Assembly: GCF_019977355.1 (NCBI RefSeq)
Contig: NZ_AP024655.1
Span: forward strand, 4,836,001-4,900,000
Source: Arthrobacter sp. NicSoilB8
GTDB taxonomy: Bacteria; Actinomycetota; Actinomycetes; Actinomycetales; Micrococcaceae
Direction of reading: 5' to 3'
Length of the DNA: 64,000 bases
The translations under genes were made by a program, and so were the position numbers. Shown here one piece after another: positions 24,693 to 32,940 of this stretch. The notes under the pieces are model-generated. The model was not told where the DNA came from, made no database searches, and saw only the letters and a program-made list of their open reading frames with translations. Each line of letters starts with the position of its first letter. Positions within the stretch are counted from its first letter, which is position 1.

Positions 24693-25014
24693 CGGCCCCC
24701 TGCTCCCCCGCTTCCTTCCTACACCTCCGGCACCTCCGGGGTCTGCCCGGAGCGGGATGAGCCGCGCCCTCGGAAAAAGGCGCCCCCCGCCACGTTCAAT
24801 AAGGCCACATCCACAATCCCGCAGATCCCGCAGACTTCCCCTGCTTGGACCACATGGAGCCGCCGTTTCCCGTTTTTTCCGCTCGCGCAGGGCTAGTTTT
24901 TTCGTAGTGCACGGAGTGAACGGCCGAGATGCGTCGATGTGACCGGCATCCGCCGGCACGATTCGGAACGAATCGGCTTCGCGCCCAAAGGTTCGGCGAG
25001 AAAGTAGGTGGGGG
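24693..25014. other. Intergenic region before the polysaccharide operon
   Basis: 322 bp without a convincing gene. It contains two T6 tracts (about 24873 and 24897), a perfect palindrome CGATTCG-GAA-CGAATCG at 24959-24975, and a G-rich ribosome-binding-like AGGTGGGGG just before 25015. The palindrome is a candidate operator for the operon; the T-tracts lack a strong hairpin upstream. Confidence 0.45.
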
Positions 25015-25317
25015 ATGACTGTTTGGCCAGTGGCACGTCAGTTCAGGCAACCTGACGGGACTAGTCCGGCCCCAGGCGCCGAGCGCCTCCTCGCCTGGGA
25101 CGCGGCAGCAGCCGCCCCTTACAGGTTCAATCCGGCCGTCACCGGCCGGGTTGCCGGGTCCGTTGCTGCACAACGGACCCACGAACAAGAGCTGGCAGCT
25201 TCCGGACCTGACGGAACCCTCGTTCAGAAGCTGCCAGCCGTCGTCGCCCGCGGAGCTGCGGTACGGTTTCCGCGTCCGTGCGCCGGCGTCCCGGGCAACG
25301 GGAGGATGACCCGGTGA
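25015..25317 (+). CDS. Doubtful 100-aa frame leading the polysaccharide operon
   Basis: It has an ATG after AGGTGGGGG, and its TGA overlaps the next gene's GTG (GTGA), as in coupled genes. However, the protein (MTVWPVARQFRQPDGTSPAP...) has no recognisable domain, membrane segment or secondary-structure pattern, and the DNA contains two strong hairpins (25156-25180 and 25191-25238). It could be a leader peptide, a gene remnant or untranslated leader. I keep it only as a possibility. Confidence 0.25.
   Translation: MTVWPVARQFRQPDGTSPAPGAERLLAWDAAAAAPYRFNPAVTGRVAGSVAAQRTHEQELAASGPDGTLVQKLPAVVARGAAVRFPRPCAGVPGNGRMTR
25156..25238. repeat. Two strong adjacent hairpins in the operon leader
   Basis: Hairpin 1 has 10-bp arms GGGTCCGTTG (25156-25165) and CAACGGACCC (25171-25180) with loop CTGCA. 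Hairpin 2 has perfect 12-bp arms GCTGGCAGCTTC (25191-25202) and GAAGCTGCCAGC (25227-25238) with a 24-nt loop. They lie 75-160 nt before the first confident gene of the polysaccharide operon. They could act in RNA as an attenuator or processing site; no T-run follows. Confidence 0.75.
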
Positions 25318-25976
25318 GCGAGCTTTTGCTGATCTCTGCCAGCGGGCTCGCCCGTGAGGTTCTGGCCACGGTTCGCAGCAGCGGGCGCTATGACGTCGTC
25401 GGCTTCCTCGATGACGACGAGGAGATGTCCGGGATTGAAGTGGACGGAGCGCCGGTTCTGGGAACCATCGACGACGCGGTCCGCTACACCCACGCTTTCC
25501 TTCTGGTCTGCGTGGATTCCGGCCGTCCCCGACAGGCCGTCGTGGAACGCCTGAGCGCGATGGGTATTGGCACCAACCGCTACGCCACCGTGATCGACGC
25601 GACGGTCCGAATGCCTGATGGATGCCGGATCGGCCGGGGCAGCATCCTGCTTCAGAACGTGACGCTGACGGCCTCGGTCACCCTGGGCGGCCACGTGGTG
25701 GCCATGCCGGGCGTCACCTTCACGCACGACGACGTCGTGGACGACTACGCAACGTTCGCCGCCGGCACTTCCCTTGGCGGCGGCGTGAGAATTGGCCGGG
25801 CGGCCCACCTCGGGATGAACTCCAGCGTGCGCGAACGCACTTCGGTAGGCTCCTACGCGACGATCGGCATGGGCGCCGCGGTTCTCGGGGACGTCCCCGA
25901 CGGCGAAACGTGGGTGGGTGTGCCGGCGCACCCGGTCCGCGACGCGGGCTTCAACGCAACGGCGGCCGAGCTGTGA
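25314..25976 (+). CDS. NeuD/PglD-like sugar O/N-acyltransferase
   Basis: 220 residues. A Rossmann-like N-terminus (SELLLISASGLAREVLATVR, then VVGFLDDDEEMSG) precedes a left-handed beta-helix of hexapeptide repeats (IGRGSILLQNVTLTASVTLG, HDDVVDDYATFAAG, IGRAAHLGMNSSVRE) and the C-terminal GVPAHPVRD. Members acetylate nucleotide-activated amino sugars or sialic-acid precursors. The start is GTG 25314, overlapping the preceding stop, and its own stop overlaps the next GTG. With the DegT aminotransferase in the same operon it suggests synthesis of an N-acylated amino sugar. Confidence 0.85.
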   Translation: MSELLLISASGLAREVLATVRSSGRYDVVGFLDDDEEMSGIEVDGAPVLGTIDDAVRYTHAFLLVCVDSGRPRQAVVERLSAMGIGTNRYATVIDATVRMPDGCRIGRGSILLQNVTLTASVTLGGHVVAMPGVTFTHDDVVDDYATFAAGTSLGGGVRIGRAAHLGMNSSVRERTSVGSYATIGMGAAVLGDVPDGETWVGVPAHPVRDAGFNATAAEL

Positions 25977-27058
25977 ACCGCGCGGCGATCCGGCTCGGGT
26001 TCGGAAACCATGAAAGACCGAAGAAGCTGACGCGTCGTCCGTTAGTTTCGGTCGTCATCCCCTGTTACAACTACGCCCGCTACCTCCCGCAGGCTGTGGC
26101 ATCGGTCATGAGCCAGGCCGGCGTCGAGCTGGACGTCATCATTGTCGATGACGCCTCCACCGACGCCAGTCCGCAGGTTGCGAGGCAGCTTGCCGCCGGG
26201 GACAAGCGAATCAGCGCGGTCTTGCACAGTCAAAACCTGGGACACATCGCGAGCTACAACGACGGCCTGTCTCGGGTCCAAGGCGAGTATGTTGTCTTGC
26301 TGTCGGCGGACGACCTGCTGGCGCCAGGATCGCTGGCGCGGTCCACAGCCCTGATGGAAGCCCACCCTGGCGTCGGGCTGGTCTACGGCTATGCCCAGGA
26401 ATTTCACGACAAGGTACCTCCGACGGCCGAGATGCGGCAGTCGTGGTCGCTCTGGACCGGCGACGAGTGGACCCGGATCATGTGCAGGCGGGGATCCAAC
26501 ATCATCGTGAATCCCGAGGCGGTACTCCGGCGTTCCGTCATGGATCGGCTCGGCGGCTACCGGCCGGACATGCCGCATTCGGCGGATATGGAGCTTTGGC
26601 TGCGCGCCGCGGACCTCGGTTCAGTCGGACGAGTCAACGGAAACGTTCAGGCCTTCTACCGGGTCCATGGGCTGAACATGCACCTGACGGATTTCGGTGG
26701 TGGGCTGGCGGACATCCAGGCGCGACGTCATGTCTTCGAGGACATGGCCGGTGTGCCCGGATCGGCCCTGGACCGGCAACCCGGACTGTTGCGCATGGCC
26801 CGACACGCCCTGGCAGTTGAAGCAGTCCGCGCCGCCAACCAGGCACTCGACAGAGGCGGCATGCACGCGAGTGTGGCAAGCGAGCTGGCCACGTTCGCGG
26901 TCGAGACTGACGCCGGCGTTACCGGCTCTGCGCCGTGGAGGGCTTTCCGCATTCGCCAGAACGGCCGCATGTCCGCCTCTCGGCGTCGGCTCGCCGGCAA
27001 GGCGGATTACTGGCGCTGGTCCTTGCGGTGGCGCCGCTGGAGGCGATTTGGCGTATGA
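25973..27058 (+). CDS. Family 2 glycosyltransferase (copy A)
   Basis: 361 residues, GT-A fold. The N-terminal pattern VSVVIPCYNYARYLPQAVAS and DVIIVDDASTDAS binds the nucleotide sugar, with a DXD-like SADD in VVLLSADDLLAPG. The acceptor region shows MPHSADMELWLRAADLG. No membrane segments; it acts at the cytoplasmic membrane face. GTG 25973 overlaps the NeuD-like stop, and the TGA overlaps the flippase ATG. It is clearly paralogous to the glycosyltransferase at 29678, including the WRRWRRFGV ending. Confidence 0.9.
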   Translation: MNRAAIRLGFGNHERPKKLTRRPLVSVVIPCYNYARYLPQAVASVMSQAGVELDVIIVDDASTDASPQVARQLAAGDKRISAVLHSQNLGHIASYNDGLSRVQGEYVVLLSADDLLAPGSLARSTALMEAHPGVGLVYGYAQEFHDKVPPTAEMRQSWSLWTGDEWTRIMCRRGSNIIVNPEAVLRRSVMDRLGGYRPDMPHSADMELWLRAADLGSVGRVNGNVQAFYRVHGLNMHLTDFGGGLADIQARRHVFEDMAGVPGSALDRQPGLLRMARHALAVEAVRAANQALDRGGMHASVASELATFAVETDAGVTGSAPWRAFRIRQNGRMSASRRRLAGKADYWRWSLRWRRWRRFGV

Positions 27059-28545
27059 CGGCGACCGCATCCCCCGGACTCAGGCAGCGCATCGGTCACG
27101 GACTCGCCTGGAGCAGCATCAACAGCCTCGTCCTGCGTCTGAGCGGATTCGCTGTGGGCATCGTTCTTGCCTGGCTCCTAGCGCCGGCTCAGTTCGGGGT
27201 TTTCGCCGTGGCCCTGAGCGTTCAGGCAGTGTTGATATCGCTGGCTGATCTCGGAATGAGCGCTGACCTCGTACGCTCAGAGGACCCGGCCAGGAAGGCG
27301 CCTACCGTCGCCACACTGGCCGCCGTCTCCGGAACCATACTGACGGTGACGATGGCGGCGTCGGCCCAAGGGCTGGCGGATCTGCTGGGCAGCCACGACG
27401 CCGGACCTGTCATCGCAGTCATGTCCCTGTCCCTGCTGTTCGCCAGCCTCGGCGTCGTGCCGTACGCGGCCCTGCAGCGGCTTTTCGCACAGAAGAAGCT
27501 TTTCGGCATTTCATGCGTTGAATTCGTTGTCGGGACCTCGCTGACTATCGCACTGGTGCTTGCCGGTTGGGGGGTTATGGGCCTGGCCGTTGCCCGGATC
27601 TCGGCGCAGGCAGTCTCGGTGGTCCTCCAATTTGTCCTCTCCGGGGAGCGCCCCCGATTCGGCTTCGACCGGCAAGTGGCCCCTGGGGTCCTGGACTACG
27701 GCCTGCCTGTAGCGGGTGCCAACATGTTGTCCTGGGCGCTGTTGAATGTTGACACCGTCGCCATCTCACGCCTTGCCGGTCCCGTGGCGCTCGGGTTCTA
27801 TTTCCTGGCGTTTAACATCTCGAACTGGCCGATGAGCGCCCTCGGCCAGGTGGTTCGTTCCGTCTCGATTCCAGCGTTCGCCAGGTTGGCCCGGGGACGG
27901 GCGGATAAGAGCTTCGCGGCCATGCTCGGGCCGGTGTGGGCCGTCTCCCTGCTGGCCGGACTGATGTTGGCGGTTTTGGCCGGACCTGTGGTCGAACTTG
28001 TCTACGGGCCTAAATGGCTGCCCGCGTCATTGATCCTGGGCTGGCTCGGAATCTTCGGGGCACTGCGAACCCTCTTTGACCTTTCCGCTTCGTATCTCCT
28101 CGCTCGGGGCGCAGCCCGGGTCACGCTCGTCGTTCAGGTTGTCTGGATCGCCGGCCTCATCCCCGCCGTCCTGCTCGGCATCAGCCTGGCCGGAACGGCC
28201 GGAGTGGCCGCAGCTCACCTGGCAACAGCCCTTCTTGTTGTGTGCCCGGCCTACGCCTTATCCCTGCGCCGCAGCGGTGCAGACCTGCGGGCGGTGGCCT
28301 CACGGCTCTGGCCACCCCTGGCCGCGGCCGTACCGGCAGCAGCCGCCGCCATGCTCACGATTTCCCTCCTGCCGACCCCGGTGGCCCAACTTTTCGCCGG
28401 GGGTGCAGCCGGCGCGGGCGTCTACATTCTGCTGCTGGCCCGATGGTTCAACCGACAAGTCCGGGCCGCGGCCCGCTGCGTGACAGATACCGATACACCG
28501 GACCGCGGCAAAGAAGTATCGGAAACTCCAGGATCCACGAGCTGA
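27055..28545 (+). CDS. Lipid-linked oligosaccharide flippase (Wzx-like, MOP superfamily)
   Basis: 496 residues with 12-14 transmembrane segments typical of polysaccharide-transport proteins. The N-terminal signature is GLAWSSINSLVLRLSGFAVG, then ADLGMSADLVRS and VVPYAALQRLFAQKKLFGIS, followed by a conserved middle VAGANMLSWALLNVDTVAIS. It would flip the undecaprenyl-linked repeat unit across the membrane. The start ATG overlaps the preceding stop (ATGA). One flippase and one ligase/polymerase in the two facing operons fits a single glycan pathway. Confidence 0.88.
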   Translation: MTATASPGLRQRIGHGLAWSSINSLVLRLSGFAVGIVLAWLLAPAQFGVFAVALSVQAVLISLADLGMSADLVRSEDPARKAPTVATLAAVSGTILTVTMAASAQGLADLLGSHDAGPVIAVMSLSLLFASLGVVPYAALQRLFAQKKLFGISCVEFVVGTSLTIALVLAGWGVMGLAVARISAQAVSVVLQFVLSGERPRFGFDRQVAPGVLDYGLPVAGANMLSWALLNVDTVAISRLAGPVALGFYFLAFNISNWPMSALGQVVRSVSIPAFARLARGRADKSFAAMLGPVWAVSLLAGLMLAVLAGPVVELVYGPKWLPASLILGWLGIFGALRTLFDLSASYLLARGAARVTLVVQVVWIAGLIPAVLLGISLAGTAGVAAAHLATALLVVCPAYALSLRRSGADLRAVASRLWPPLAAAVPAAAAAMLTISLLPTPVAQLFAGGAAGAGVYILLLARWFNRQVRAAARCVTDTDTPDRGKEVSETPGSTS

Positions 28546-28556
28546 AAAGGAACATC

Positions 28557-29672
28557 ATGACTACTCATCGCGTGCCGCTGGTCGACTTGGCCCAACAGCA
28601 GCGGCAGATCAACGACACTATCCGTGAGGGCTTCAACCGGGTCATTGCGGAAAGCAGCTTCGTCCTCGGGCCCCAAGTCGGGGAGTTCGAAGAAGCCTGG
28701 GCACGGTACTGCGGCGCGCAGTTCGCCGTCGGCGTGGGAAACGGGACCGACGCCATCGAACTTGCCCTACGGGCGTCCGGCGTCAAGCCCGGAGATGACG
28801 TGATTGTGCCGGCCAATACCTTTGTTGCCACCGCGGGCGCCGTCATGCGTGCGGGCGCCAATCTTGTTCTAGCGGACTGCGACAGCGATTTCCTGGTGGC
28901 TCCCGGGAGTGTCGGGGAAAGGCTGACACCGCGGACCAAAGCCGTCATAGGCGTTCATCTGTTCGGCCAGGCGGCTCCCATGGAACTGCTTCGCCTGGCA
29001 ACGAACGCAGACGTGACGCTTGTTGAGGACATGGCCCAGGCCCAGGGTGCACAACGCTTCGGCGCGCGCGCGGGAACGTTGGGCGACGTCGCTGCCACGA
29101 GCTTCTATCCGGGAAAAAACCTCGGAGCATACGGGGATGCCGGGGCCGTCATGACGAGCTCGGCAGCAATTGCCGACCAACTCCGGAAGCTTCGCAACCA
29201 CGGCGGAATCACCCGCTATGAACATGGCGACATCGGATTCAACTCGCGGATGGACACCCTTCAGGCGGTGGTTCTGTCTGCCAAGCTCGCACTCCTGGAT
29301 CAATGGAACCAAGAGCGGGCGGAGGCCGCGGAGCTGTACGCCACGCTTCTGGAAGGTCTCGACGACGTCGTTCTGCCCGCCACCGCGCCCGGCAACGAAC
29401 ACGTGTTCCACCTGTACGTCGTCCGCGTCCCCGGGCGCGACCGCGACCGTATTGTCGCCAGGCTGAACGCAAGCGGCGTTGGAGCCGGTGTCCACTATCC
29501 CCTGCCCATCCACCTGCTGCCAGCCTACGAGTTCCTTGGCCACCGCCGGGGATCCTTTCCCGAGGCAGAAAAACACTCACAGCAAATACTGTCCCTTCCC
29601 CTCTACCCGGGAATCACAACGGCCCAGCAGGAATTCGTCGCGGAGCAACTGCGTGCGTCTTTGGAGAAGTGA
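28557..29672 (+). CDS. DegT/DnrJ/EryC1/StrS-family sugar aminotransferase
   Basis: 371 residues, PLP-dependent fold type I. The N-terminus VPLVDLAQQQRQINDTIREG is typical of the family, as are GNGTDAIELALRASGVKPGD, TFVATAGAVMRAGA and VEDMAQAQGA. The PLP-lysine lies in SFYPGKNLGAYGDAGAV, and the C-terminal GVHYPLPIHLLPAY is also diagnostic. It converts a nucleotide keto-sugar to an amino sugar. The AAAAGGA ribosome-binding site favours ATG 28557, 11 nt after the flippase stop. Confidence 0.93.
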   Translation: MTTHRVPLVDLAQQQRQINDTIREGFNRVIAESSFVLGPQVGEFEEAWARYCGAQFAVGVGNGTDAIELALRASGVKPGDDVIVPANTFVATAGAVMRAGANLVLADCDSDFLVAPGSVGERLTPRTKAVIGVHLFGQAAPMELLRLATNADVTLVEDMAQAQGAQRFGARAGTLGDVAATSFYPGKNLGAYGDAGAVMTSSAAIADQLRKLRNHGGITRYEHGDIGFNSRMDTLQAVVLSAKLALLDQWNQERAEAAELYATLLEGLDDVVLPATAPGNEHVFHLYVVRVPGRDRDRIVARLNASGVGAGVHYPLPIHLLPAYEFLGHRRGSFPEAEKHSQQILSLPLYPGITTAQQEFVAEQLRASLEK

Positions 29673-29677
29673 GAAAA

Positions 29678-30778
29678 ATGGAGAATACGGTACAAAGCCT
29701 TGATCGACGGATCCGGGTCAAGCCCCGGACCGCACAGGCACACACGGCCACGGTGACGGTCGTGATTCCCTGTTACAACTACGCGAACTTCCTTCCCTAC
29801 GCCGTCCACAGCTGCCTTTCCCAAGAAGAGGTTGAGGTCGACGTAATCATCGTCGACGACGCCTCCACGGACGCCAGCCTGTCCGTGGCCAAAGATCTCG
29901 CCGCAACGCACCCGAATGTCGCCGTGCTGGCGCACGAGCGAAACAGGGGGATGGTGTCTACGTTTAACGACGGAGCAAGAATAGCTTCCGGAGAGTTCCT
30001 GGTGCGGCTCGACGCGGACGACCTGCTAACTCCCGGGTCCCTTGCCCGAGCAACGCAGCTCGCCCGGGCATACCCCTCCGTTGGACTCGTCTACGGTCAC
30101 CCGATTCACTTTGCCACCGAGAGCCTGCCGGAGCCCCGACGCCAGGCGTCGGCGTGGACTATCTGGCCGGGGTACGACTGGCTGAGGGGACGGTGCCGCT
30201 CCGCGCAGAACGTCATCACCTCACCGGAGGTGCTGATGCGCCGGTCCGTCCTTGAACACATCGGGTACCAGGCACCACTCCGGCATACACCCGACATGGA
30301 GCTGTGGCTGCGTATTGCCGCATTCGCGGACATCGCCTATATCCACGGCGCTGACCAAGCCTGGCATCGGGATCACCCGAACAGCATGTCGGCGACGGAA
30401 GTGGACGGCAGCCTGGATCTTGGCGAGCGGTATGAAGTCTTCGAAACACTCTTCGGCGGCCTAGCCGGGGAAATACCCGGGGCCGATGAGCTTTTCCAGG
30501 ATGCCCGGGCGGCGCTGGTCAACGAGGCACTTTACACGGCTGGATTGGAACTCGATCGAGGCCTGCCTGATCCGGAGCTTTTCACGGCCTACCGAGCGTT
30601 CGCGAAGGATGTTGACCCCGGAATCGAGGGGTCGGCCGCGTGGGAGACACTGTCCCGAAGGGTCAACAGCCCCGCTCCGGGCGCCACCGCCGGAGTTCTG
30701 CCGTTCCTGCGCCGTGTCAAGGGCCGCATCCGCACCAACGTGAATTGGCGCAAATGGCACAGAAATGGGGTGTTCTAA
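29678..30778 (+). CDS. Family 2 glycosyltransferase (copy B)
   Basis: 366 residues with the same GT-A layout as the enzyme at 25973: VTVVIPCYNYANFLPYAVHS, DVIIVDDASTDASLSVAKDL, LVRLDADDLLTPGSLARATQ and HTPDMELWLRIAAFADI. It keeps a canonical DAD in place of copy A's SAD. It begins 5 nt after the aminotransferase stop. Tandem use of two related enzymes suggests two different linkages built by diverged duplicates. Confidence 0.9.
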   Translation: MENTVQSLDRRIRVKPRTAQAHTATVTVVIPCYNYANFLPYAVHSCLSQEEVEVDVIIVDDASTDASLSVAKDLAATHPNVAVLAHERNRGMVSTFNDGARIASGEFLVRLDADDLLTPGSLARATQLARAYPSVGLVYGHPIHFATESLPEPRRQASAWTIWPGYDWLRGRCRSAQNVITSPEVLMRRSVLEHIGYQAPLRHTPDMELWLRIAAFADIAYIHGADQAWHRDHPNSMSATEVDGSLDLGERYEVFETLFGGLAGEIPGADELFQDARAALVNEALYTAGLELDRGLPDPELFTAYRAFAKDVDPGIEGSAAWETLSRRVNSPAPGATAGVLPFLRRVKGRIRTNVNWRKWHRNGVF

Positions 30779-30779
30779 C

Positions 30780-32045
30780 GTGCAGCAGCAATGGAGGTCG
30801 ATACAACGCTTGAGTGCCCGGTTGCGAACCAACGGTGCGAGAGACGTCGCCCAGCGGCTTGCCAAACGCACGGCCAGGAAGATCTCGACCACCTTTCGGA
30901 CCTCAGAGCTGGATTTCCCGCTGCTGTATGGCGATATCGCCGACTCGACAGGCCTGCAGCTCCCAGCACCACCACCCCGTCCGTCTAGCGAGCCCCTCCG
31001 GATTGCCTGGATATGCACCCCTCCCGGGCCCGGGAGCGGAGGTCATACGACGCTCTTCCGCATGGTGCAGGAGCTGGAACGGCGCGGCCACGCCTGCACC
31101 CTGTTGCTCTACAACCGCCACGGCGCCGAACTGGCGCACCACACTGCCGTGATTCGCCGGCACTGGCCGTGGCTTCGGGCAGACATTCGCTACGTACCTG
31201 CCGAAATCGAGGGGTATGACGCGAGCGTGGCCAGCTCCTGGGAGACAGCCCATGTACTAGCCACGAGGGGGACGGCCGCGCAGCACAGGTTCTACTTCGT
31301 GCAAGACTTCGAGCCCTACTTCTACCCGCGCGGGAGTCTCTATGCGTTGGCCGAGGACACCTACAGGTTCGGTTTTCGGCACATCGCCGTCGGACACATG
31401 GTCCAGCACCTGATCGACGACGAATCAGGGGCGGCAGCCGTCGTCGCCCCCTTTGGTTGCGACACGGGAGTGTATCGCCTCGAGAATACCGGCGCCCGCA
31501 CGGGAGTCGTGTTCTTTGCGCGCCCTGACGTGGACCGCCGGGGATTCCTGCTGGCCAAGTTGGCGCTGGAGGAATTTCACGCCAGGCACCCCGAGCAGTT
31601 GATCACGAGCTATGGGGACCGCCCGGAAAGTTGGGACATCCCCCATGTCCATGCCGGGAAGCTCTCGCCGTCCGATCTCAATAGGCTCTACAATCAGTCC
31701 GCTGCCGGACTGGCCCTCTCCTTCACCAACGTTTCCCTTGTTCCGGAGGAAATGCTCGCGGCCGGTATGACGCCCGTGGTCAATGATTCTCCTCTGGCCC
31801 GGATGGGCCTGAGCAATTCCCACGTGAGCTGGGCCAACCCGACACCGGCCGGGCTCGCTGCCGCCCTGTGCAGCGCAGTGGAAGAGCCTCCGTCGGCGGA
31901 CCGGCTGGCGATGATCGCGGCGAGTGTGCGTCCCGGGTGGGAACCAGCACAGCGCGTTGTCGCGGACGAACTCGAACGCGCCTGCTACGGATACGCCCTG
32001 TCGCATTCAAAACCAGTAGGAGCAGGTGAACATCTTGAACAGTGA
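30780..32045 (+). CDS. WsaF-like rhamnosyltransferase
   Basis: About 421 residues, GT-B type. Features match the WsaF beta-1,2-rhamnosyltransferase family: IAWICTPPGPGSGGHTTLFR, RRGHACTLLLYNRHGAE, the characteristic RFYFVQDFEPYFYPRGSLYA, and VVFFARPDVDRRGFLLAKLA. WsaF transfers rhamnose from dTDP-beta-L-rhamnose to an S-layer glycan (established for Geobacillus). No dTDP-rhamnose synthesis genes are in the window. The start GTG 30780, 1 nt after the preceding stop, is favoured over the overlapping ATG 30765. Confidence 0.8.
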   Translation: MQQQWRSIQRLSARLRTNGARDVAQRLAKRTARKISTTFRTSELDFPLLYGDIADSTGLQLPAPPPRPSSEPLRIAWICTPPGPGSGGHTTLFRMVQELERRGHACTLLLYNRHGAELAHHTAVIRRHWPWLRADIRYVPAEIEGYDASVASSWETAHVLATRGTAAQHRFYFVQDFEPYFYPRGSLYALAEDTYRFGFRHIAVGHMVQHLIDDESGAAAVVAPFGCDTGVYRLENTGARTGVVFFARPDVDRRGFLLAKLALEEFHARHPEQLITSYGDRPESWDIPHVHAGKLSPSDLNRLYNQSAAGLALSFTNVSLVPEEMLAAGMTPVVNDSPLARMGLSNSHVSWANPTPAGLAAALCSAVEEPPSADRLAMIAASVRPGWEPAQRVVADELERACYGYALSHSKPVGAGEHLEQ

Positions 32046-32895
32046 CGTCACTGCAGCGCCCAAAATAGCCGGCGGCGACGCGTCGCACTTCGTTCTGACG
32101 CGCTTCAACGTGCGCTCTTTCTACCATGCTTCTGAACCGACTGACGAGTGGCTCCGGGAGCGCTTGCGGCTGTTCCGTCAGTATTGTTTGCCCGCGATGG
32201 CCGATCAGTCGTCCTCACAATTTTTGTGGCTGGTCTTCGTCGATGATCAAAGCCCGCAGTGGTTCCGCCAGGAAATCGAAAAGGATGCCCGGGGAACATT
32301 CGAAACAGTCTATGTCTCCGGTGCATTTACAGCGGAGACAGTTTCTGAGGCTGTAGCAGATCGAACGGATGCCCCCTACATCCTGACGACCAGGGTGGAC
32401 AACGACGACGCCGTCGCGCGGGACTTTGTCCAAACGATACAGGGCTGCTTTCAGCGTCAGGACTTCGAATTCATCAACCTCGTAAACGGCGCCCAATATG
32501 CCGAAGGGAGGGCTTATTTGCGTCCCTACACCAAGAATCCCTTCCTGTCCCTCATCGAAGCGGCAGGAACGGCCGCGCCGGAGACAGTGTTCGTCGAACA
32601 TCATTACCGTGTCGACGAACGCGGCCCAGTACGAAATATCCGGACTGCACATCCCATGTGGCTCCAGGTCATCCACGGCGGGAATGTCCTCAATGAAATT
32701 GTCGGACTCAGGGTCCCGGGGCATCGCATTGCCCGGTTCTTCAACTGCGGCCTCGACTTCAACGACAGTTTCGTCGACTTGTTCGCAGAGACTTCCAAGG
32801 GCACGGCCCGGATTCTTTGGCGCTTTGCGCGAAAGCCGGCTCGGGTCACCGAGCTTTGGCGGGCGACCTTCGCCAAGAGAATCAGCCGGAGCTGA
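32026..32895 (+). CDS. Putative rhamnosyltransferase, copy A (GT-A)
   Basis: 289 residues of the bacterial putative rhamnosyltransferase family. Conserved blocks are HFVLTRFNVRSFY, WLRERLRLFRQYCLPAMADQ, FLWLVFVDDQSPQWFRQEI, the DXD-type TRVDNDDAVARDF, and MWLQVIHGGNVLNE. It overlaps the WsaF-like gene by 20 nt, with the GTG start placed after AGTAGGAG. A diverged paralog occurs on the opposite strand at 36933-37868. Confidence 0.75.
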   Translation: MNILNSDVTAAPKIAGGDASHFVLTRFNVRSFYHASEPTDEWLRERLRLFRQYCLPAMADQSSSQFLWLVFVDDQSPQWFRQEIEKDARGTFETVYVSGAFTAETVSEAVADRTDAPYILTTRVDNDDAVARDFVQTIQGCFQRQDFEFINLVNGAQYAEGRAYLRPYTKNPFLSLIEAAGTAAPETVFVEHHYRVDERGPVRNIRTAHPMWLQVIHGGNVLNEIVGLRVPGHRIARFFNCGLDFNDSFVDLFAETSKGTARILWRFARKPARVTELWRATFAKRISRS

Positions 32896-32940
32896 CCGTT
32901 GCAGCGTGTTAAGGTGTCGGGCTCCTGCCAAGAGGCGGCG

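Noticed and set aside
24693..25014. Terminator for the LuxR-type gene from the T6 tracts
   Set aside because: No stable GC-rich hairpin precedes either T-tract; only a short CTCCGG/CCGGAG pairing far upstream.
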